A model generated the notes under the pieces. The model saw only the letters and a list, made by a program, of their open reading frames with translations, was not told the DNA's origin and did no database searches. A program made the translations under genes and the position numbers. A DNA stretch of 64,000 nucleotides from Gilvimarinus sp. DA14 (GTDB taxonomy: Bacteria; Pseudomonadota; Gammaproteobacteria; Pseudomonadales; Cellvibrionaceae): the NCBI RefSeq assembly GCF_024204685.1, contig NZ_CP100350.1:3808501-3872500 (forward strand). Direction: 5' to 3'. Positions 53,566-63,635 of the stretch are shown one piece after another (positions within the stretch are counted from its first letter, which is position 1; each line of letters starts with the position of its first letter).

Positions 53566-53836
53566 AATAAAATAAAGCTGATCTGGCGCTAAAAAAACAA
53601 AAATGATTCTTAAGCCAAAATCCGCTTTCACTGCGGCAAGGTTCTCAAAAATCCCAGTTAAAAATTGATTTTCACGCGGCAAAAGCTCTCAATAAACGGC
53701 GATTGATGCCGGGCTGCGAGTGTGTCGCAGTAATGGCAAAAATCCTTTAACGAGTCATTCATAAAGTTGGCGCGATTCTGTAGCCCATAAAAATCTGAAT
53801 CGCGTCGCTACACAATAATCGTTTTGGAGCCCATGT

Positions 53837-55675
53837 ATGCGTAAGTCATTAATGCTTTGCAGTTCTCTCGCCTTGTTGGCCTCGGCCAATGTTTATTCAC
53901 ACGGTTTGATGTCCGATCCCGCATCCCGTAACTGGACATGTGGGGCCGTGACTAAACCCGATCAGGCCCAGCCGGGTACGGCGTGCGCCGAAGCCTTTGC
54001 CGACGATTTTAACGGCGGTTATCAGTTTATGAGTGTACTGACCCACGACGTAGGTCGCGCCGGGGTCGAGCCCTTGCCGGATAACGTCTGTGGTTTTGAC
54101 AGTGAAACCTGGAGCGGTGGTGCCACCCCTTGGGATAAACCCATTGACTGGCCTACCAACCCCATGAGTGCCGGGGAGCAGACTATTACCTGGAACATCT
54201 CCTGGGGGCCACACTATGATGACACCGAAGAGTTCCGCTACTGGATTACCAAGCCCGGCTTTCAGTATACGGTGGGCGAGGCGTTAACCTGGGATGACTT
54301 CGAAAGTGAAGCCTTCTGTGTACTGGAGTACGACGATTCCAATCCCAACGCTAGTCCACTGGTGGTACCCGATAAAGGTAACTCACTGTTTCACACCACC
54401 TGTACGGTGCCCGAGCGCGATGGCCGCCATGTAATCTACGGCGAGTGGGGGCGCAATTATTTTACCTACGAGCGTTTCCACGGCTGTATTGATGTGGAGT
54501 TTAACGGCGGAGGCGGACCGGTTCCGGTGGTAGCGGATATTCAGATGTCCCCCGAGGTTTCCACCGTCACCGGCGCCGGCCAAGTGTCGCTGAGCGCGGC
54601 TAACTCGCAAGGCGATGATCTTAGCTATCAGTGGAGTGTGTCGCCCCAAAGCGCGGCCTATAGCCTGAGTGATAGCACAGGTGTAGACACCGTACTAACC
54701 CTGAGTGACACCGACAGCGAGCAAACCGTCACTGTGTCGCTAGAGGCTAGCAATGCCGACAGCAGCAGTATTACCTCGGTGACTATCGATCACCTGCCCG
54801 AAGCGGCCTCGAACTGGGATAGCTTGGGCGCATTAACCGATACCGCACAAACCTTAAATGCCGGTGATACCGTACAGCTTCGTCTGGTAACCGATGGCGG
54901 TACCGATGTGTACCTGCCCGACAACGCATTGGAGCTAAGTGAAGAAACCGCTGCAGCAAGCGCGTGGACATTGGCATTAGCCGAAGCGGTTAACGAGCTC
55001 AATACTGATGTTCGTATTGGCGTGGTGGACAGCGACGGTGATGTAGCGCCGGTAGCAAGTGCTACTGAAAACCGTGTCTATGCCCAGGCGCCAACGCAGT
55101 ATGTCAGTGCGTTTGTAGTGGTAGACGGTGGTTCGTCGTCATCCTCTTCTTCATCGTCTACCCCGACGGGCAGCTACTGTAATTGGTATGGGACCGCAAC
55201 GCCTTTGTGTGAAAACACGCAAAGCGGTTGGGGTTATGAGAATGGCGCCAGCTGTGTGTCGGTAACCACCTGTGAATCTCAGCCCGAGCCTTATGGTGTG
55301 GTTGAGGGCGGTGCTTCCAGCTCCAGCTCTTCTTCCAGTAGTTCTTCGGTTTCCAGCAGCTCCAGCTCTTCGGTTCCCGCCAGCGCTAACTGCGCTCATA
55401 CCGTTAGCAACTCGTGGGGTAACGGATTTATCGGTGAAGTGACAATTACCAACGACAGCGACACTGATATTAACGGTTGGAATGTGCAGTGGGAGTACGA
55501 CGAAAACGTTGCCATTACCAATAGCTGGTCGGCGGATATTACCGGTAATAACCCCTACCAGGCATCGGCCGCTGGGTATAACCAAACCATTGCCGCTGGG
55601 GAGTCGATTACCTTTGGCTTCCAGGCCAGCGGATCGCCCGGTGAGGTTCAGGTAACCGGCGATATCTGCGACTAA
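53837..55675 (+). CDS. AA10 lytic polysaccharide monooxygenase with CBM10 and CBM2
   Basis: A 612-residue secreted copper enzyme that oxidatively cleaves crystalline cellulose. The signal peptide ends at YS (residue 21), so the mature protein begins with His22 (HGLMSDPASRNW), the N-terminal ligand of the copper brace. The second ligand is His126 in WNISWGPHYDD. The axial region is NYFTYERFHGCIDVEF. WSGGATPWDKPIDWP is typical of cellulose-active AA10. After about residue 225 come PKD-like beta domains, a Ser linker, a CBM10 (CNWYGTATPLCENTQSGWGY...), a second poly-Ser linker and a C-terminal CBM2 (about 515-612). Its neighbour is a GH9 cellulase. Confidence 0.95.
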   Translation: MRKSLMLCSSLALLASANVYSHGLMSDPASRNWTCGAVTKPDQAQPGTACAEAFADDFNGGYQFMSVLTHDVGRAGVEPLPDNVCGFDSETWSGGATPWDKPIDWPTNPMSAGEQTITWNISWGPHYDDTEEFRYWITKPGFQYTVGEALTWDDFESEAFCVLEYDDSNPNASPLVVPDKGNSLFHTTCTVPERDGRHVIYGEWGRNYFTYERFHGCIDVEFNGGGGPVPVVADIQMSPEVSTVTGAGQVSLSAANSQGDDLSYQWSVSPQSAAYSLSDSTGVDTVLTLSDTDSEQTVTVSLEASNADSSSITSVTIDHLPEAASNWDSLGALTDTAQTLNAGDTVQLRLVTDGGTDVYLPDNALELSEETAAASAWTLALAEAVNELNTDVRIGVVDSDGDVAPVASATENRVYAQAPTQYVSAFVVVDGGSSSSSSSSSTPTGSYCNWYGTATPLCENTQSGWGYENGASCVSVTTCESQPEPYGVVEGGASSSSSSSSSSSVSSSSSSSVPASANCAHTVSNSWGNGFIGEVTITNDSDTDINGWNVQWEYDENVAITNSWSADITGNNPYQASAAGYNQTIAAGESITFGFQASGSPGEVQVTGDICD

Positions 55676-55686
55676 GTCAGTATTCC

Positions 55687-55710
55687 AACGGGCGCTTAAG
55701 GCGCCCGTTT
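55687..55710 (+). terminator. Terminator between LPMO and GH9 genes
   Basis: AACGGGCGC, a TTAAG loop and GCGCCCGTT followed by TT, eleven bases after the LPMO stop. The two cellulase genes may therefore be separate transcripts. Confidence 0.7.
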
Positions 55711-55801
55711 GGTTTGCCCGCTGTGTTCATGTGGTGGGACAGTGGCTGTAATCACAATAACTATGTTCGAGAGACCAAAATCCATAATGGAGGATTCCAC
55801 C

Positions 55802-58800
55802 TTGCAACGGATAAAACTTATAACCTTAGGTGCGTGCGCCGCCGGTGTGCTGATGTCGGCATCGGCCAATGCCCAACAACAAAATTACGGCGAAGCGCTG
55901 CAAAAATCTCTGTACTTTTACGAAGCCCAACAGGCGGGCCCGCTGCCCGAATGGAACCGCGTACCCTGGCGCGGTGATTCGACCCCCAATGACGGCGATG
56001 ATGTAGGCCTGGATTTGCGCGGTGGTTGGTTCGATGCGGGCGACCACGTTAAATTTGGTTTTCCTATGGCTGCCACTACCACATTACTGGCGTGGGGCGG
56101 GGTCGATTATCGCCAGGCCTATGAAGATTCTGGCCAGATGGAGCACCTGTTAAACAACCTGCGTTTTGTGAACGATTATTTTATTAACGCCCACCCCGAG
56201 CCCAATGTGCTTTATGGCCAGGTAGGTATAGGCGGGCAAGACCATACCTTCTGGGGCCCGGCGGAAGTCGTGCACCATAAAATTCCCGACTCCCGGGTAT
56301 CAATGAAAATTGATATGAACTGCCCCGGCCCGGATTTGGCGGCCGAGACGGCTGCCGCCATGGCGTCGTCTTCCATGGTATTTAGCCCCACCGATTCGGC
56401 TTACGCCAGCGAGCTGTTAACCCACGCCGAACAATTGTTTGCCTTTGCGGAAGCGACCACCGGGACCGACGGCGTGGACAACGCGTATTCCAACTGCATT
56501 ACCGATGCGCAGCAGTTTTATAACTCTACTTATGGTGTCTACTGGGACGAAATGGCTTGGGGTGCGGTCTGGCTGTGGCGCGCCACAGGCGATGACGCCT
56601 ACCTGGATAAAGCGCTGGCCTATTACGATCAAATGGGCACCGAGAATCAATCCACTACGCCGGTTTATACCTGGTCATTGGGTTGGAACGACAAAGCCTA
56701 TGGCGTTTACGTAATGCTGGCTTCCCTGCTGGATGAAGAGCGTTTTCACACTGATGCCCAGCGCTACTTAGACCACTGGAGTGTGGGCGATGGCAATCGC
56801 ACGCCGGGCGGAATTGTGGTGGTGGATAGCTCGGGTTGGGGCGTCAACCGCTACGCGGCCAATATCGCCTACCTGGCTTTGTACTATGCCGATTCGCTCG
56901 ATAGCAGCGACCCATTGAAGTCGCGTTACCAAGACTTTGGTGTGACGCAAATCGATTATATTTTGGGGGAAAACCCGGCTAACCGAAGCTTTTTAATCGG
57001 CTATGGCAACGACTACCCCACCAACGTTCACCACCGTGGCTCCCACGGCAGCTGGGCCGACAGTTTGCAAACGCCTGATCAGCAGCGTCATGTTTTATAC
57101 GGCGCTGTGGTGGCGGGCCCGGATGCGGACACCAACTATGTCGAAGATCGCGGCGACTACATCATGAACGAGGTGGCCGTGGATTATAACTCGGGCTTTA
57201 CCAGTGCGGCGGCGGCCATGTTTGCCGATTACGGCGGCAGCGCCTTGCCCGACTCGCAGTTCCCACCTAGCGAGGAGCGCGGCGACGATGAATTCATCAT
57301 TGGCGCTAAGGTGAACAGCTCGGGGCCACGTCATGTGGAAATTCGCGCGGTACTGCAAAACCGCAGCACCACGCCGGCCGAGGGGCGCGATGATTTCTCG
57401 TTCCGCTATTTCTACGATTTAAGTGAAGCCTACGCCGCCGGATATACCGTGGACGATATCACCATGACCTCGGGCTATTCTCAGGCGACCTCCATCAGCC
57501 CGCTGCAAAGCTGGGGTGATCCGGTCGATCATATTTACTACACCGAAGTCAGCTTTGCCGGTGATATGATTTTCCCCGGCGGCCAGTCGGCGCATCGCCG
57601 CGAGGTACAGTTCCGCGCGTCTCTGCCCACCAATACCAATGAAAACGTGTGGGACAGCAGCAACGACCCGTCCTTTGATCCGGCCTATCAAAATACTTCA
57701 GAGCAATACGGCCACCCCTCTACGGTGATTCCGATTTACACCTCGGAAGGATTGATCAGCGGTGAAGAGCCCGGTGGTGGCTGCGGTGGCGATACCGGTG
57801 TTAACTGCGTGCCCAGCGCCTCGGATGTGTCTGTTAGCACCGAGTTTGAAACGGCCGTAGACGTTACCCTGCAGGGCAGTGACGATGACGGCAGCGTGCA
57901 GAGCTATAACATTCTTGAAGCGCCACTTAATGGCAGCTTAAGCGGCTCGGGTGCGAATTTGGTCTACACCCCCGATGTGGGCTTTAGCGGCAGCGATTCG
58001 TTTACCTACAGTGTTACGGATAACGCCGGTGCCGAATCCGACCCGGCTACCGTGTCTATTGCGGTAGAGGCCGAAGCCGTGCCGTCAGTGGCAATCACTT
58101 CGCCGGCCAGCGGCGCCGAGGTAACACCCGGCAGCGATGTGCAGGTGCAGTTCGCTTTGGATAACGCCAGCGGGGTCAGGGTGCGCGTTAACGACCTGGT
58201 AGTGACCGACGTTACCGATGGCAATATGGTGACGGTGACTGCGCCATCCGCTGAGGGCAGCTTTACCATCAGCGTGACCGCCTTGGATGACGGCGGTGCG
58301 GAAACTCAGGCCAGCTCGTCTATCACCCTGAATGCGGTGAGCGAGCCGACCAATACCGCCCCTGTGGCTTGTCTGAGCCCGCTCAATGCCGAGGTAAATA
58401 CCGGAGAGGCGGTCAACTTTGACGCCAGCTGCTCTTCCGACCCCGACGGCGATGCGCTGAGCTTCAGCTGGGACTTTGGCAATGGCCAGAGTGCCCAGGG
58501 CAGCACCGCCTCGGTTAGCTACGCTCAGGCGGGTACTTACACCGTAAGCTTAACCGCTGACGATGGCACCGACAGCGACACCGCCTCAACCACAGTAACC
58601 GTGGGTGAAACCGGCGGTGGCGAAGGCGCTCTGTGTGAATTTGTGGTCAGCAACGAGTGGAACAGCGGTTACATCGGCCTGATTCGCATCACTAACCAGG
58701 GCGACAGCGTCATTAATGGTTGGAATGTGAACTGGCAGTTTACCGATGGGTCCACCATGACCAACAGCTGGAATGCGGTTATTTCTGGTAGCTCGCCCTA

Positions 58801-58927
58801 CAGCGCTAGCGATATGGGCTGGAACAGTCAGATTCAGCCGGGCCAGACCGTAGAGTTTGGTATGCAGGTACAAAAAGGCGGTAGCAATGCTGTAGTGCCA
58901 AATGTAACAGGTTCTATTTGCCAGTAA
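55802..58927 (+). CDS. GH9 endoglucanase with CBM3c, Ig/PKD-like domains and CBM2
   Basis: A secreted cellulase of about 1041 residues. I choose the TTG at 55802 because GGAGG lies 8 bases upstream and the result is a clean signal peptide (MQRIKLITLGACAAGVLMSA...). The in-frame ATG at 55787 would overlap that ribosome site and add acidic residues. The GH9 domain (about 24-480) has the catalytic Asp pair in GGWFDAGDHVKFGFP (Asp78, Asp81), HHRGSHG, and the acid Glu457 in DYIMNEVAVDYNSG. A CBM3c-like domain (about 495-650) follows, as in processive theme B GH9 enzymes. Next are a Cys-rich hinge (GGGCGGDTGVNC), a cadherin-like domain, an Ig-like domain, a PKD domain (WDFGNGQSA) and a C-terminal CBM2. 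Confidence 0.93.
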   Translation: MQRIKLITLGACAAGVLMSASANAQQQNYGEALQKSLYFYEAQQAGPLPEWNRVPWRGDSTPNDGDDVGLDLRGGWFDAGDHVKFGFPMAATTTLLAWGGVDYRQAYEDSGQMEHLLNNLRFVNDYFINAHPEPNVLYGQVGIGGQDHTFWGPAEVVHHKIPDSRVSMKIDMNCPGPDLAAETAAAMASSSMVFSPTDSAYASELLTHAEQLFAFAEATTGTDGVDNAYSNCITDAQQFYNSTYGVYWDEMAWGAVWLWRATGDDAYLDKALAYYDQMGTENQSTTPVYTWSLGWNDKAYGVYVMLASLLDEERFHTDAQRYLDHWSVGDGNRTPGGIVVVDSSGWGVNRYAANIAYLALYYADSLDSSDPLKSRYQDFGVTQIDYILGENPANRSFLIGYGNDYPTNVHHRGSHGSWADSLQTPDQQRHVLYGAVVAGPDADTNYVEDRGDYIMNEVAVDYNSGFTSAAAAMFADYGGSALPDSQFPPSEERGDDEFIIGAKVNSSGPRHVEIRAVLQNRSTTPAEGRDDFSFRYFYDLSEAYAAGYTVDDITMTSGYSQATSISPLQSWGDPVDHIYYTEVSFAGDMIFPGGQSAHRREVQFRASLPTNTNENVWDSSNDPSFDPAYQNTSEQYGHPSTVIPIYTSEGLISGEEPGGGCGGDTGVNCVPSASDVSVSTEFETAVDVTLQGSDDDGSVQSYNILEAPLNGSLSGSGANLVYTPDVGFSGSDSFTYSVTDNAGAESDPATVSIAVEAEAVPSVAITSPASGAEVTPGSDVQVQFALDNASGVRVRVNDLVVTDVTDGNMVTVTAPSAEGSFTISVTALDDGGAETQASSSITLNAVSEPTNTAPVACLSPLNAEVNTGEAVNFDASCSSDPDGDALSFSWDFGNGQSAQGSTASVSYAQAGTYTVSLTADDGTDSDTASTTVTVGETGGGEGALCEFVVSNEWNSGYIGLIRITNQGDSVINGWNVNWQFTDGSTMTNSWNAVISGSSPYSASDMGWNSQIQPGQTVEFGMQVQKGGSNAVVPNVTGSICQ

Positions 58928-58958
58928 TCTGAACCGGTACAGGGAGGTACCACCGAGT

Positions 58959-58986
58959 AAAGGGCCGCGTAAGCGGCCCTTTTTTA
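58959..58986. terminator. Bidirectional terminator between GH9 and DUF3859 genes
   Basis: AAAGGGCCGC, GTAA loop, GCGGCCCTTT followed by TTTATT. Convergent genes end on both sides, and A/T runs flank both arms. Confidence 0.85.
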
Positions 58987-59376
58987 TTCCGGGATAAACA
59001 TTTGAAAGGTCTTGTCGGCGATCAGCTCGCCGTCAATAGCGAGGGTAATACGCCAGGGGCCGGCTTTGTTTTCAATGGGCTCCCAAATGGTATCGCCAAT
59101 AAAAAAGTTCCAGTCGTTCTGGCGAATGTATTCCTCACCGGCAAAGGGCGCGAGCGGTTTGCCGTCGTCATCGGGAATATTGGGGTGGTAAATACAGTAC
59201 TGCAGCTTGCGGTTCTTGGCTTTTTTAATATTGACGATATAACCAAACTCAATCCCCACTTCACAGGGGATGTCGTGGGTCACTTTAATCAGTTCGGGCA
59301 GATGTTTGGATTGATGATCCCAGGGAGTGTAAATCCCCCAGTTGTTAATCCGCACTTCGGGTTTCTTTTTGGCCAT
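58984..59376 (-). CDS. DUF3859 family protein
   Basis: A 130-residue soluble protein. VRINNWGIYTPWDHQSKHLP, EVGIEFGYIVNIKKAK, then LQYCIYHPNIPDDDGKPLAP and a final GPWRITLAIDGELIADKTF match my recollection of the DUF3859 family. The pattern suggests a single beta-sandwich. Function is unknown. It is convergent with the GH9 gene and divergent from ftsB. Confidence 0.65.
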   Translation of the reverse strand: MAKKKPEVRINNWGIYTPWDHQSKHLPELIKVTHDIPCEVGIEFGYIVNIKKAKNRKLQYCIYHPNIPDDDGKPLAPFAGEEYIRQNDWNFFIGDTIWEPIENKAGPWRITLAIDGELIADKTFQMFIPE

Positions 59377-59465
59377 AAGGTAAGACGGGTAAAAAACGGC
59401 CTATTATACCAGTCGGCAGGGTTTGCTTATAGTCAGTGGTTGGGCTCTGCGCTAAACTGCCGCCT

Positions 59466-59741
59466 ATGAAATGGTTGCTGGCAGTTCTTATCGCGGTTTT
59501 TCTAACCCTACAGTATCGGCTGTGGGTAGGAGAGGGGAGCTACGCCCATCGTGCGCGTCTGGTTCAGGAAATTGAGCGCCAGCAAATAGAAAACGAACGC
59601 TTGCGTGATCGTAACAGGGTGTTGGCGGTTGAGGTGGAAAACCTTAAAAACGGCCTGGATGTTATTGAAGAGCGCGCCCGCAGCGATATGGGGATGATTA
59701 AAGAAGGCGAGACCTTTTTTATGACCCAGAAAGAACAGTGA
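59466..59741 (+). CDS. ftsB: Cell division protein FtsB
   Basis: A 91-residue bitopic membrane protein of the FtsQLB complex. A single N-terminal helix (MKWLLAVLIAVFLTLQYRLW) is followed by a periplasmic coiled coil rich in Glu, Arg and Asn (RLVQEIERQQIENERLRDRN) and the constriction-control region (ERARSDMGMIKEGETFF). The start is the ATG at 59466. It lies upstream of ispD, the standard gammaproteobacterial order (eno itself is 11.7 kb away here, with the cassette array and cellulases in between). Confidence 0.92.
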   Translation: MKWLLAVLIAVFLTLQYRLWVGEGSYAHRARLVQEIERQQIENERLRDRNRVLAVEVENLKNGLDVIEERARSDMGMIKEGETFFMTQKEQ

Positions 59742-59747
59742 GCCCCC

Positions 59748-60440
59748 ATGAGTTGTGATCTTTTTTACGCGGTTGTGCCAGCCGCAGGCATAGGTAGCCG
59801 CATGGCCGCCGACATGCCCAAGCAGTATCTGCCTCTTGCTGGCAGCACCGTCATTGAGCAGACCCTGAAAAAACTATTATCTATTCCTAATATTGCCACG
59901 ATTGTGGTGGCCATTTCGGCGCACGACACTTTCTGGCGCAACCTCAGTCTCTCCCAGCATCCGCGAATCCAAACGGTGACCGGCGGCGCCGAGCGGGCGC
60001 ACTCGGTGTTGGCAGCGCTGAGCCATTTACAGGGTCAAGGTCTGCGAGGCCGGGTACTGGTGCATGATGCGGCGCGCCCGTGTGTACGCGTGGCCGATAT
60101 TGAGCGTCTTATGGCTTGTGCCCAAGGTGGGATTTTGGCAGCGCCTGTGAGCGATACCCTAAAAAAATCTGGTGCTAACGGCGCAATAGAGAACACAGTG
60201 TCGCGCCAGGATTTATGGTCCGCTTTCACGCCGCAGATGTTTGAACTGGATGGCTTGCTACAGGCTTTGCAGGGGGCGCTTGATGCCGGTTTTGAGATTA
60301 CCGACGAAGCCAGTGCGATGGAATGGGCGGGTCAGCGGCCAGAGTTGGTGGAGGGACATCGCGACAATATTAAAATTACCCGGCCAGAGGATTTACTGCT
60401 GGCCAATCTTATTTTGAGTCAACAGCTAAACAAAGGGTGA
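59748..60440 (+). CDS. ispD: 2-C-methyl-D-erythritol 4-phosphate cytidylyltransferase
   Basis: A 230-residue enzyme of the MEP isoprenoid pathway that couples MEP to CTP. The nucleotide-binding start is [39 protein letters not shown] and [12 protein letters not shown] are conserved, and [11 protein letters not shown] lies near the end. It follows ftsB by six bases, and its TGA lies just upstream of the ispF ATG. Confidence 0.96.
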   Translation: MSCDLFYAVVPAAGIGSRMAADMPKQYLPLAGSTVIEQTLKKLLSIPNIATIVVAISAHDTFWRNLSLSQHPRIQTVTGGAERAHSVLAALSHLQGQGLRGRVLVHDAARPCVRVADIERLMACAQGGILAAPVSDTLKKSGANGAIENTVSRQDLWSAFTPQMFELDGLLQALQGALDAGFEITDEASAMEWAGQRPELVEGHRDNIKITRPEDLLLANLILSQQLNKG

Positions 60441-60442
60441 AT

Positions 60443-60916
60443 ATGCGCATAGGTCAGGGCTTTGATGTCCATAAGTTTGGCCCGGGTGAAAAAATAGTCA
60501 TTGGCGGGGTGGTTATTCCATACAGCCAAGGGCTGGTGGCTCATTCCGATGGCGATGTGCTTTTGCACGCGCTGTGCGATGCATTGTTAGGCGCCTGCGG
60601 TTTAGGCGATATCGGCCAACATTTTCCCGATACCGACCCGCAGTACAAAGGCGCCAACAGTCGCGAGCTGTTGCGTTTGGTGTATCAGAAAATTCGCGCC
60701 GCCGGCTGGCAGCTGGGTAATGCGGATATGACTGTTATCGCCCAGGCGCCAAAAATGGCGCCGCATATTCCCGCCATGCGCCAGGCGATTGCCGATGATC
60801 TAAACAGCGCGGTATCGCAGGTGAATGTTAAGGCCACCACCACCGAAAAACTCGGCTTTACCGGCCGCGGCGAGGGTATTGCCGCCGAGGCTGTTGTGTT
60901 GCTGAGTCCACTGTAA
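60443..60916 (+). CDS. ispF: 2-C-methyl-D-erythritol 2,4-cyclodiphosphate synthase
   Basis: A 157-residue zinc enzyme that cyclises CDP-ME-2-phosphate. It begins [20 protein letters not shown] with the metal-binding D-x-[20 protein letters not shown] supplies the other metal residues, and [20 protein letters not shown] is the C-terminal signature. I use the ATG at 60443, as E. coli IspF also starts MRIG. A GTG six bases earlier would overlap the ispD stop. The stop overlaps the truD start (TAATG). Confidence 0.95.
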   Translation: MRIGQGFDVHKFGPGEKIVIGGVVIPYSQGLVAHSDGDVLLHALCDALLGACGLGDIGQHFPDTDPQYKGANSRELLRLVYQKIRAAGWQLGNADMTVIAQAPKMAPHIPAMRQAIADDLNSAVSQVNVKATTTEKLGFTGRGEGIAAEAVVLLSPL

Positions 60917-61863
60917 TGCAAACTTATTCACTGGATTTTCCGCGTGCTCATGGTGACCCTTTGGGCGAGGCCGGGTTTCGCGAGCAGTTGGAAGATTTCT
61001 ACGTTAACGAAGACCTGGGCTTTACCTGCGATGGTAGCGGCGAGCATGTATACCTTCAGGTGGAAAAGCGCGGCGATAACACCGAGTGGCTGGCCCGAAC
61101 CATCGCCCGGTTGGCAGGGGTCGAACCACGCGATGTGGGTTATTGCGGGCTTAAAGACCGCCACGGCGTTACGCGGCAGTGGTTCAGCGTGTATTTTCCC
61201 AAAGGCGACGAACCGGATTGGCAGGCTCTCAATAGTGAGTCGGTCACGCTGTTGCAGGTGTGCAGACACAGGCAAAAACTCAGACGCGGCCAGCATCGCA
61301 GTAATTGTTTTGTGATTTTATTGCGCAATTTTACGGCCGATAAAGCGGCTGTCGAAGCTCGCTTACAGCGTATCGCTCGGCACGGGGTGCCCAACTATTT
61401 TGGTGTGCAGCGCTTTGGTATCGATGGCGGCAATTTGGAGGCGGCCAACCGTATGCTGGTGGATGGCATTAAGGTGAAAAATCGCCACAAGCGTTCTTTA
61501 TACCTCTCCGCTGCTCGCAGTTACCTGTTTAATCAGGTGCTGGCAAAGCGCATAGAAATGAATATTTGGCACAGCGAGATAGATGGCGACATCAAGCTCG
61601 ACAACATTATTACCGGCCCTCTGTGGGGTAGGGGCAGGCTGGCGACCACGGCCGAGGCCGGGGCATTGGAAGAGGCCGCGCTGCGGCCCTGGCAGCATTG
61701 GCTGGAGCCTTTGGAGTTTACAGGCCTAAAGCAGGAGAGGCGCCTATTGATAAGTCAGCCCCAGGCCCTGAACTGGGATTGGCAGGGGCAGCATTTGCAG
61801 CTGGCGTTCTCGCTGGGCGTTGGGGCCTATGCTACGTCGCTGCTGCGTGAATTAATCGTCTAG
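60916..61863 (+). CDS. truD: tRNA pseudouridine(13) synthase
   Basis: A 315-residue enzyme that makes pseudouridine-13 in tRNA-Glu. The catalytic aspartate is in [28 protein letters not shown] and [17 protein letters not shown] precede it, [20 protein letters not shown] follows, and [19 protein letters not shown] is the insertion-domain end. It is somewhat shorter than E. coli TruD (349). Normally surE follows; here it does not. Confidence 0.95.
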   Translation: MQTYSLDFPRAHGDPLGEAGFREQLEDFYVNEDLGFTCDGSGEHVYLQVEKRGDNTEWLARTIARLAGVEPRDVGYCGLKDRHGVTRQWFSVYFPKGDEPDWQALNSESVTLLQVCRHRQKLRRGQHRSNCFVILLRNFTADKAAVEARLQRIARHGVPNYFGVQRFGIDGGNLEAANRMLVDGIKVKNRHKRSLYLSAARSYLFNQVLAKRIEMNIWHSEIDGDIKLDNIITGPLWGRGRLATTAEAGALEEAALRPWQHWLEPLEFTGLKQERRLLISQPQALNWDWQGQHLQLAFSLGVGAYATSLLRELIV

Positions 61864-61902
61864 CCCTTGCTGGTCTCTGGCAGCTGAGCAGGGGCGGATT
61901 TA

Positions 61903-61911
61903 TGCTATAGT
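61903..61911 (+). promoter_or_regulatory. Extended -10 promoter for pcm
   Basis: TGCTATAGT fits an extended -10 (TGnTATAAT). It lies in the truD-pcm gap and would give pcm and the DUF368 gene their own promoter. No good -35 is seen. Confidence 0.4.
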
Positions 61912-62011
61912 GGCGCCAGAAAAAATCCGACCGGTTTTGGGTAAAAGCCCGCTAAGTCGGCACTACGGGGTGAATATAGGCGTGAGTAACTTAATTTTAG
62001 AAGGCGTGGGT

Positions 62012-62656
62012 ATGACCTCCCTGCGCACTCGCGAGCGGCTGGTGCAGCGCTTAATGGACCAGGGGGTCAGTGATTATAAAGTGCTGGATGTTATTCGCAG
62101 CACCCCCCGCCACTTGTTTCTCGACGAGGCTCTGTCCCACCGCGCTTACGAAGATTCCGCGCTACCGATCGGTTATGGGCAAACCCTGTCCCAGCCCTAC
62201 ATCGTTGCTCGCATGACAGAAATTTTGCTTGCCGCCAGTGGTACCAAGTTAAAACGAGTCTTGGAGGTTGGCACCGGCTCTGGCTATCAAACCGCTGTGT
62301 TGGCGCAGTTGGTCGAGCAGGTGTTCAGTGTCGAACGCATAAAACCCCTGCAGGATAGAGCGCGCCAAAGGCTTCGCGACTTGGGACTGCGTAACGTGCA
62401 ACTTAGTCATGCCGATGGCGGCTTCGGTTGGCCATCCATGGGGCCTTTCGATGGCATACTCAGCACCGCTGCGCCACAGTTTGTCCCTGAAGAACTAAAA
62501 CAGCAGTTGGCTCCCAATGGCGTGCTGGTGATTCCGGTAGGAGGGCAAGCGCAAAGCCTACATCTCGTTATTCGCGATGGCGACTCAGAAAAATTTATAA
62601 CCCAAGAGCTGGAACCGGTGAAGTTTGTTCCGCTGTTATCGGGGACTACGCGTTAA
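62012..62656 (+). CDS. pcm: Protein-L-isoaspartate O-methyltransferase
   Basis: A 214-residue repair methyltransferase acting on isoaspartyl residues. It starts [20 protein letters not shown], which matches pseudomonad Pcm. [20 protein letters not shown] and [20 protein letters not shown] form the substrate site, and [18 protein letters not shown] is the SAM loop. [15 protein letters not shown] follows. Longer in-frame starts (GTG at 61982) are possible but would extend beyond relatives. The stop overlaps the next start (TAATG). Confidence 0.93.
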   Translation: MTSLRTRERLVQRLMDQGVSDYKVLDVIRSTPRHLFLDEALSHRAYEDSALPIGYGQTLSQPYIVARMTEILLAASGTKLKRVLEVGTGSGYQTAVLAQLVEQVFSVERIKPLQDRARQRLRDLGLRNVQLSHADGGFGWPSMGPFDGILSTAAPQFVPEELKQQLAPNGVLVIPVGGQAQSLHLVIRDGDSEKFITQELEPVKFVPLLSGTTR

Positions 62657-63600
62657 TGCTGTTGGAGGTGCTTAAGCGTTACGCCCCCACCTTTTTAAAA
62701 GGCATGGCGATGGGGGCGGCCGATGTGGTACCCGGTGTCTCCGGCGGTACCATCGCTTTTATCACGGGTATTTACGAGCGCTTACTCAAGGCTCTCAAAT
62801 CTTTTACCCCGCAGGTGTTGCTGATATTAAAACGCGAAGGTCTGGCTGCCGCCTGGCGTCACGTGGATGGCAGCTTCTTAGTCGCCTTGTTTGGCGGGGT
62901 TTTGTTTAGCATTGCCACCTTATCTCACTTTATTGCTCAGGCGCTAAGTCATTATCCGTTGCAGGTGTGGGGCTTTTTCTGTGGGCTGATTGTCGCCTCT
63001 ACGGTGTATTTGGCCCGCAGCTTGGATTTACTTCACCCGAAAACTCTTATCGCAGTAGTCTTGGGGATACTCGCAGCAATGGCCGTTGCGGTATTAAAGC
63101 CTGTGGCGGTGCCGGTAAATTCACTGACCGTGCTGGGCGCCGGTGCCGTAGCCATCTGCGCGATGATTCTACCCGGTGTTTCGGGCAGTTTTTTGCTGCT
63201 GGTTATGGGCATGTATCCTGTGTTTGTACGCGCCGTGACCGAGTTGGATTTTAAAATTCTGGTGCTATTTGGCAGCGGCTGTGTGCTTGGTTTGCTGTTG
63301 TTCTCTCATGTTTTGTACTGGTTATTACAGCACTGGCGACGCGTCACACTCGGGGTGCTAACAGGTTTTCTCGCCGGCTCGCTGGTGATTGTCTGGCCCT
63401 GGAAGCAAGTGTTGGTTGAGCGGGTCAACCGTCACGGTGAGACCGTGCCGGTCGTGCAAGAAAATATTTCACCCTGGTTGTATGAAGCGGCTACCGGCGT
63501 TTCCCCAGATCTTGGGTCGGTATCTCTGTGCGCAGCGCTGGGGTTTGCTTTGGTGCTGGTATTAGAAGTGGTGGGACGTAAGCGCAAAGATAGTATTTAA
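62656..63600 (+). CDS. DUF368 membrane protein (PopT-type undecaprenyl-phosphate translocase)
   Basis: A 314-residue inner-membrane protein with about eight to nine helices and two related halves, marked by DVVPGVSGGTIAFITGIYE and MILPGVSGSFLLLVMGMY. These PGVSGG/S motifs define DUF368. Members have been reported as transporters that recycle the lipid carrier undecaprenyl phosphate, named PopT. The gene overlaps pcm and may be co-transcribed with it; nlpD follows after a 144-base gap. Confidence 0.88.
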   Translation: MLLEVLKRYAPTFLKGMAMGAADVVPGVSGGTIAFITGIYERLLKALKSFTPQVLLILKREGLAAAWRHVDGSFLVALFGGVLFSIATLSHFIAQALSHYPLQVWGFFCGLIVASTVYLARSLDLLHPKTLIAVVLGILAAMAVAVLKPVAVPVNSLTVLGAGAVAICAMILPGVSGSFLLLVMGMYPVFVRAVTELDFKILVLFGSGCVLGLLLFSHVLYWLLQHWRRVTLGVLTGFLAGSLVIVWPWKQVLVERVNRHGETVPVVQENISPWLYEAATGVSPDLGSVSLCAALGFALVLVLEVVGRKRKDSI

Positions 63601-63635
63601 CATATGGTTGTTGTGACTATCTGGCTTTGGCGCTT

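Noticed and set aside
47796-53836. An integrase gene beside the cassette array
   Set aside because: No frame in this interval shows a tyrosine-recombinase pattern. The genes to the right are a response regulator, a kinase and a TPR protein.
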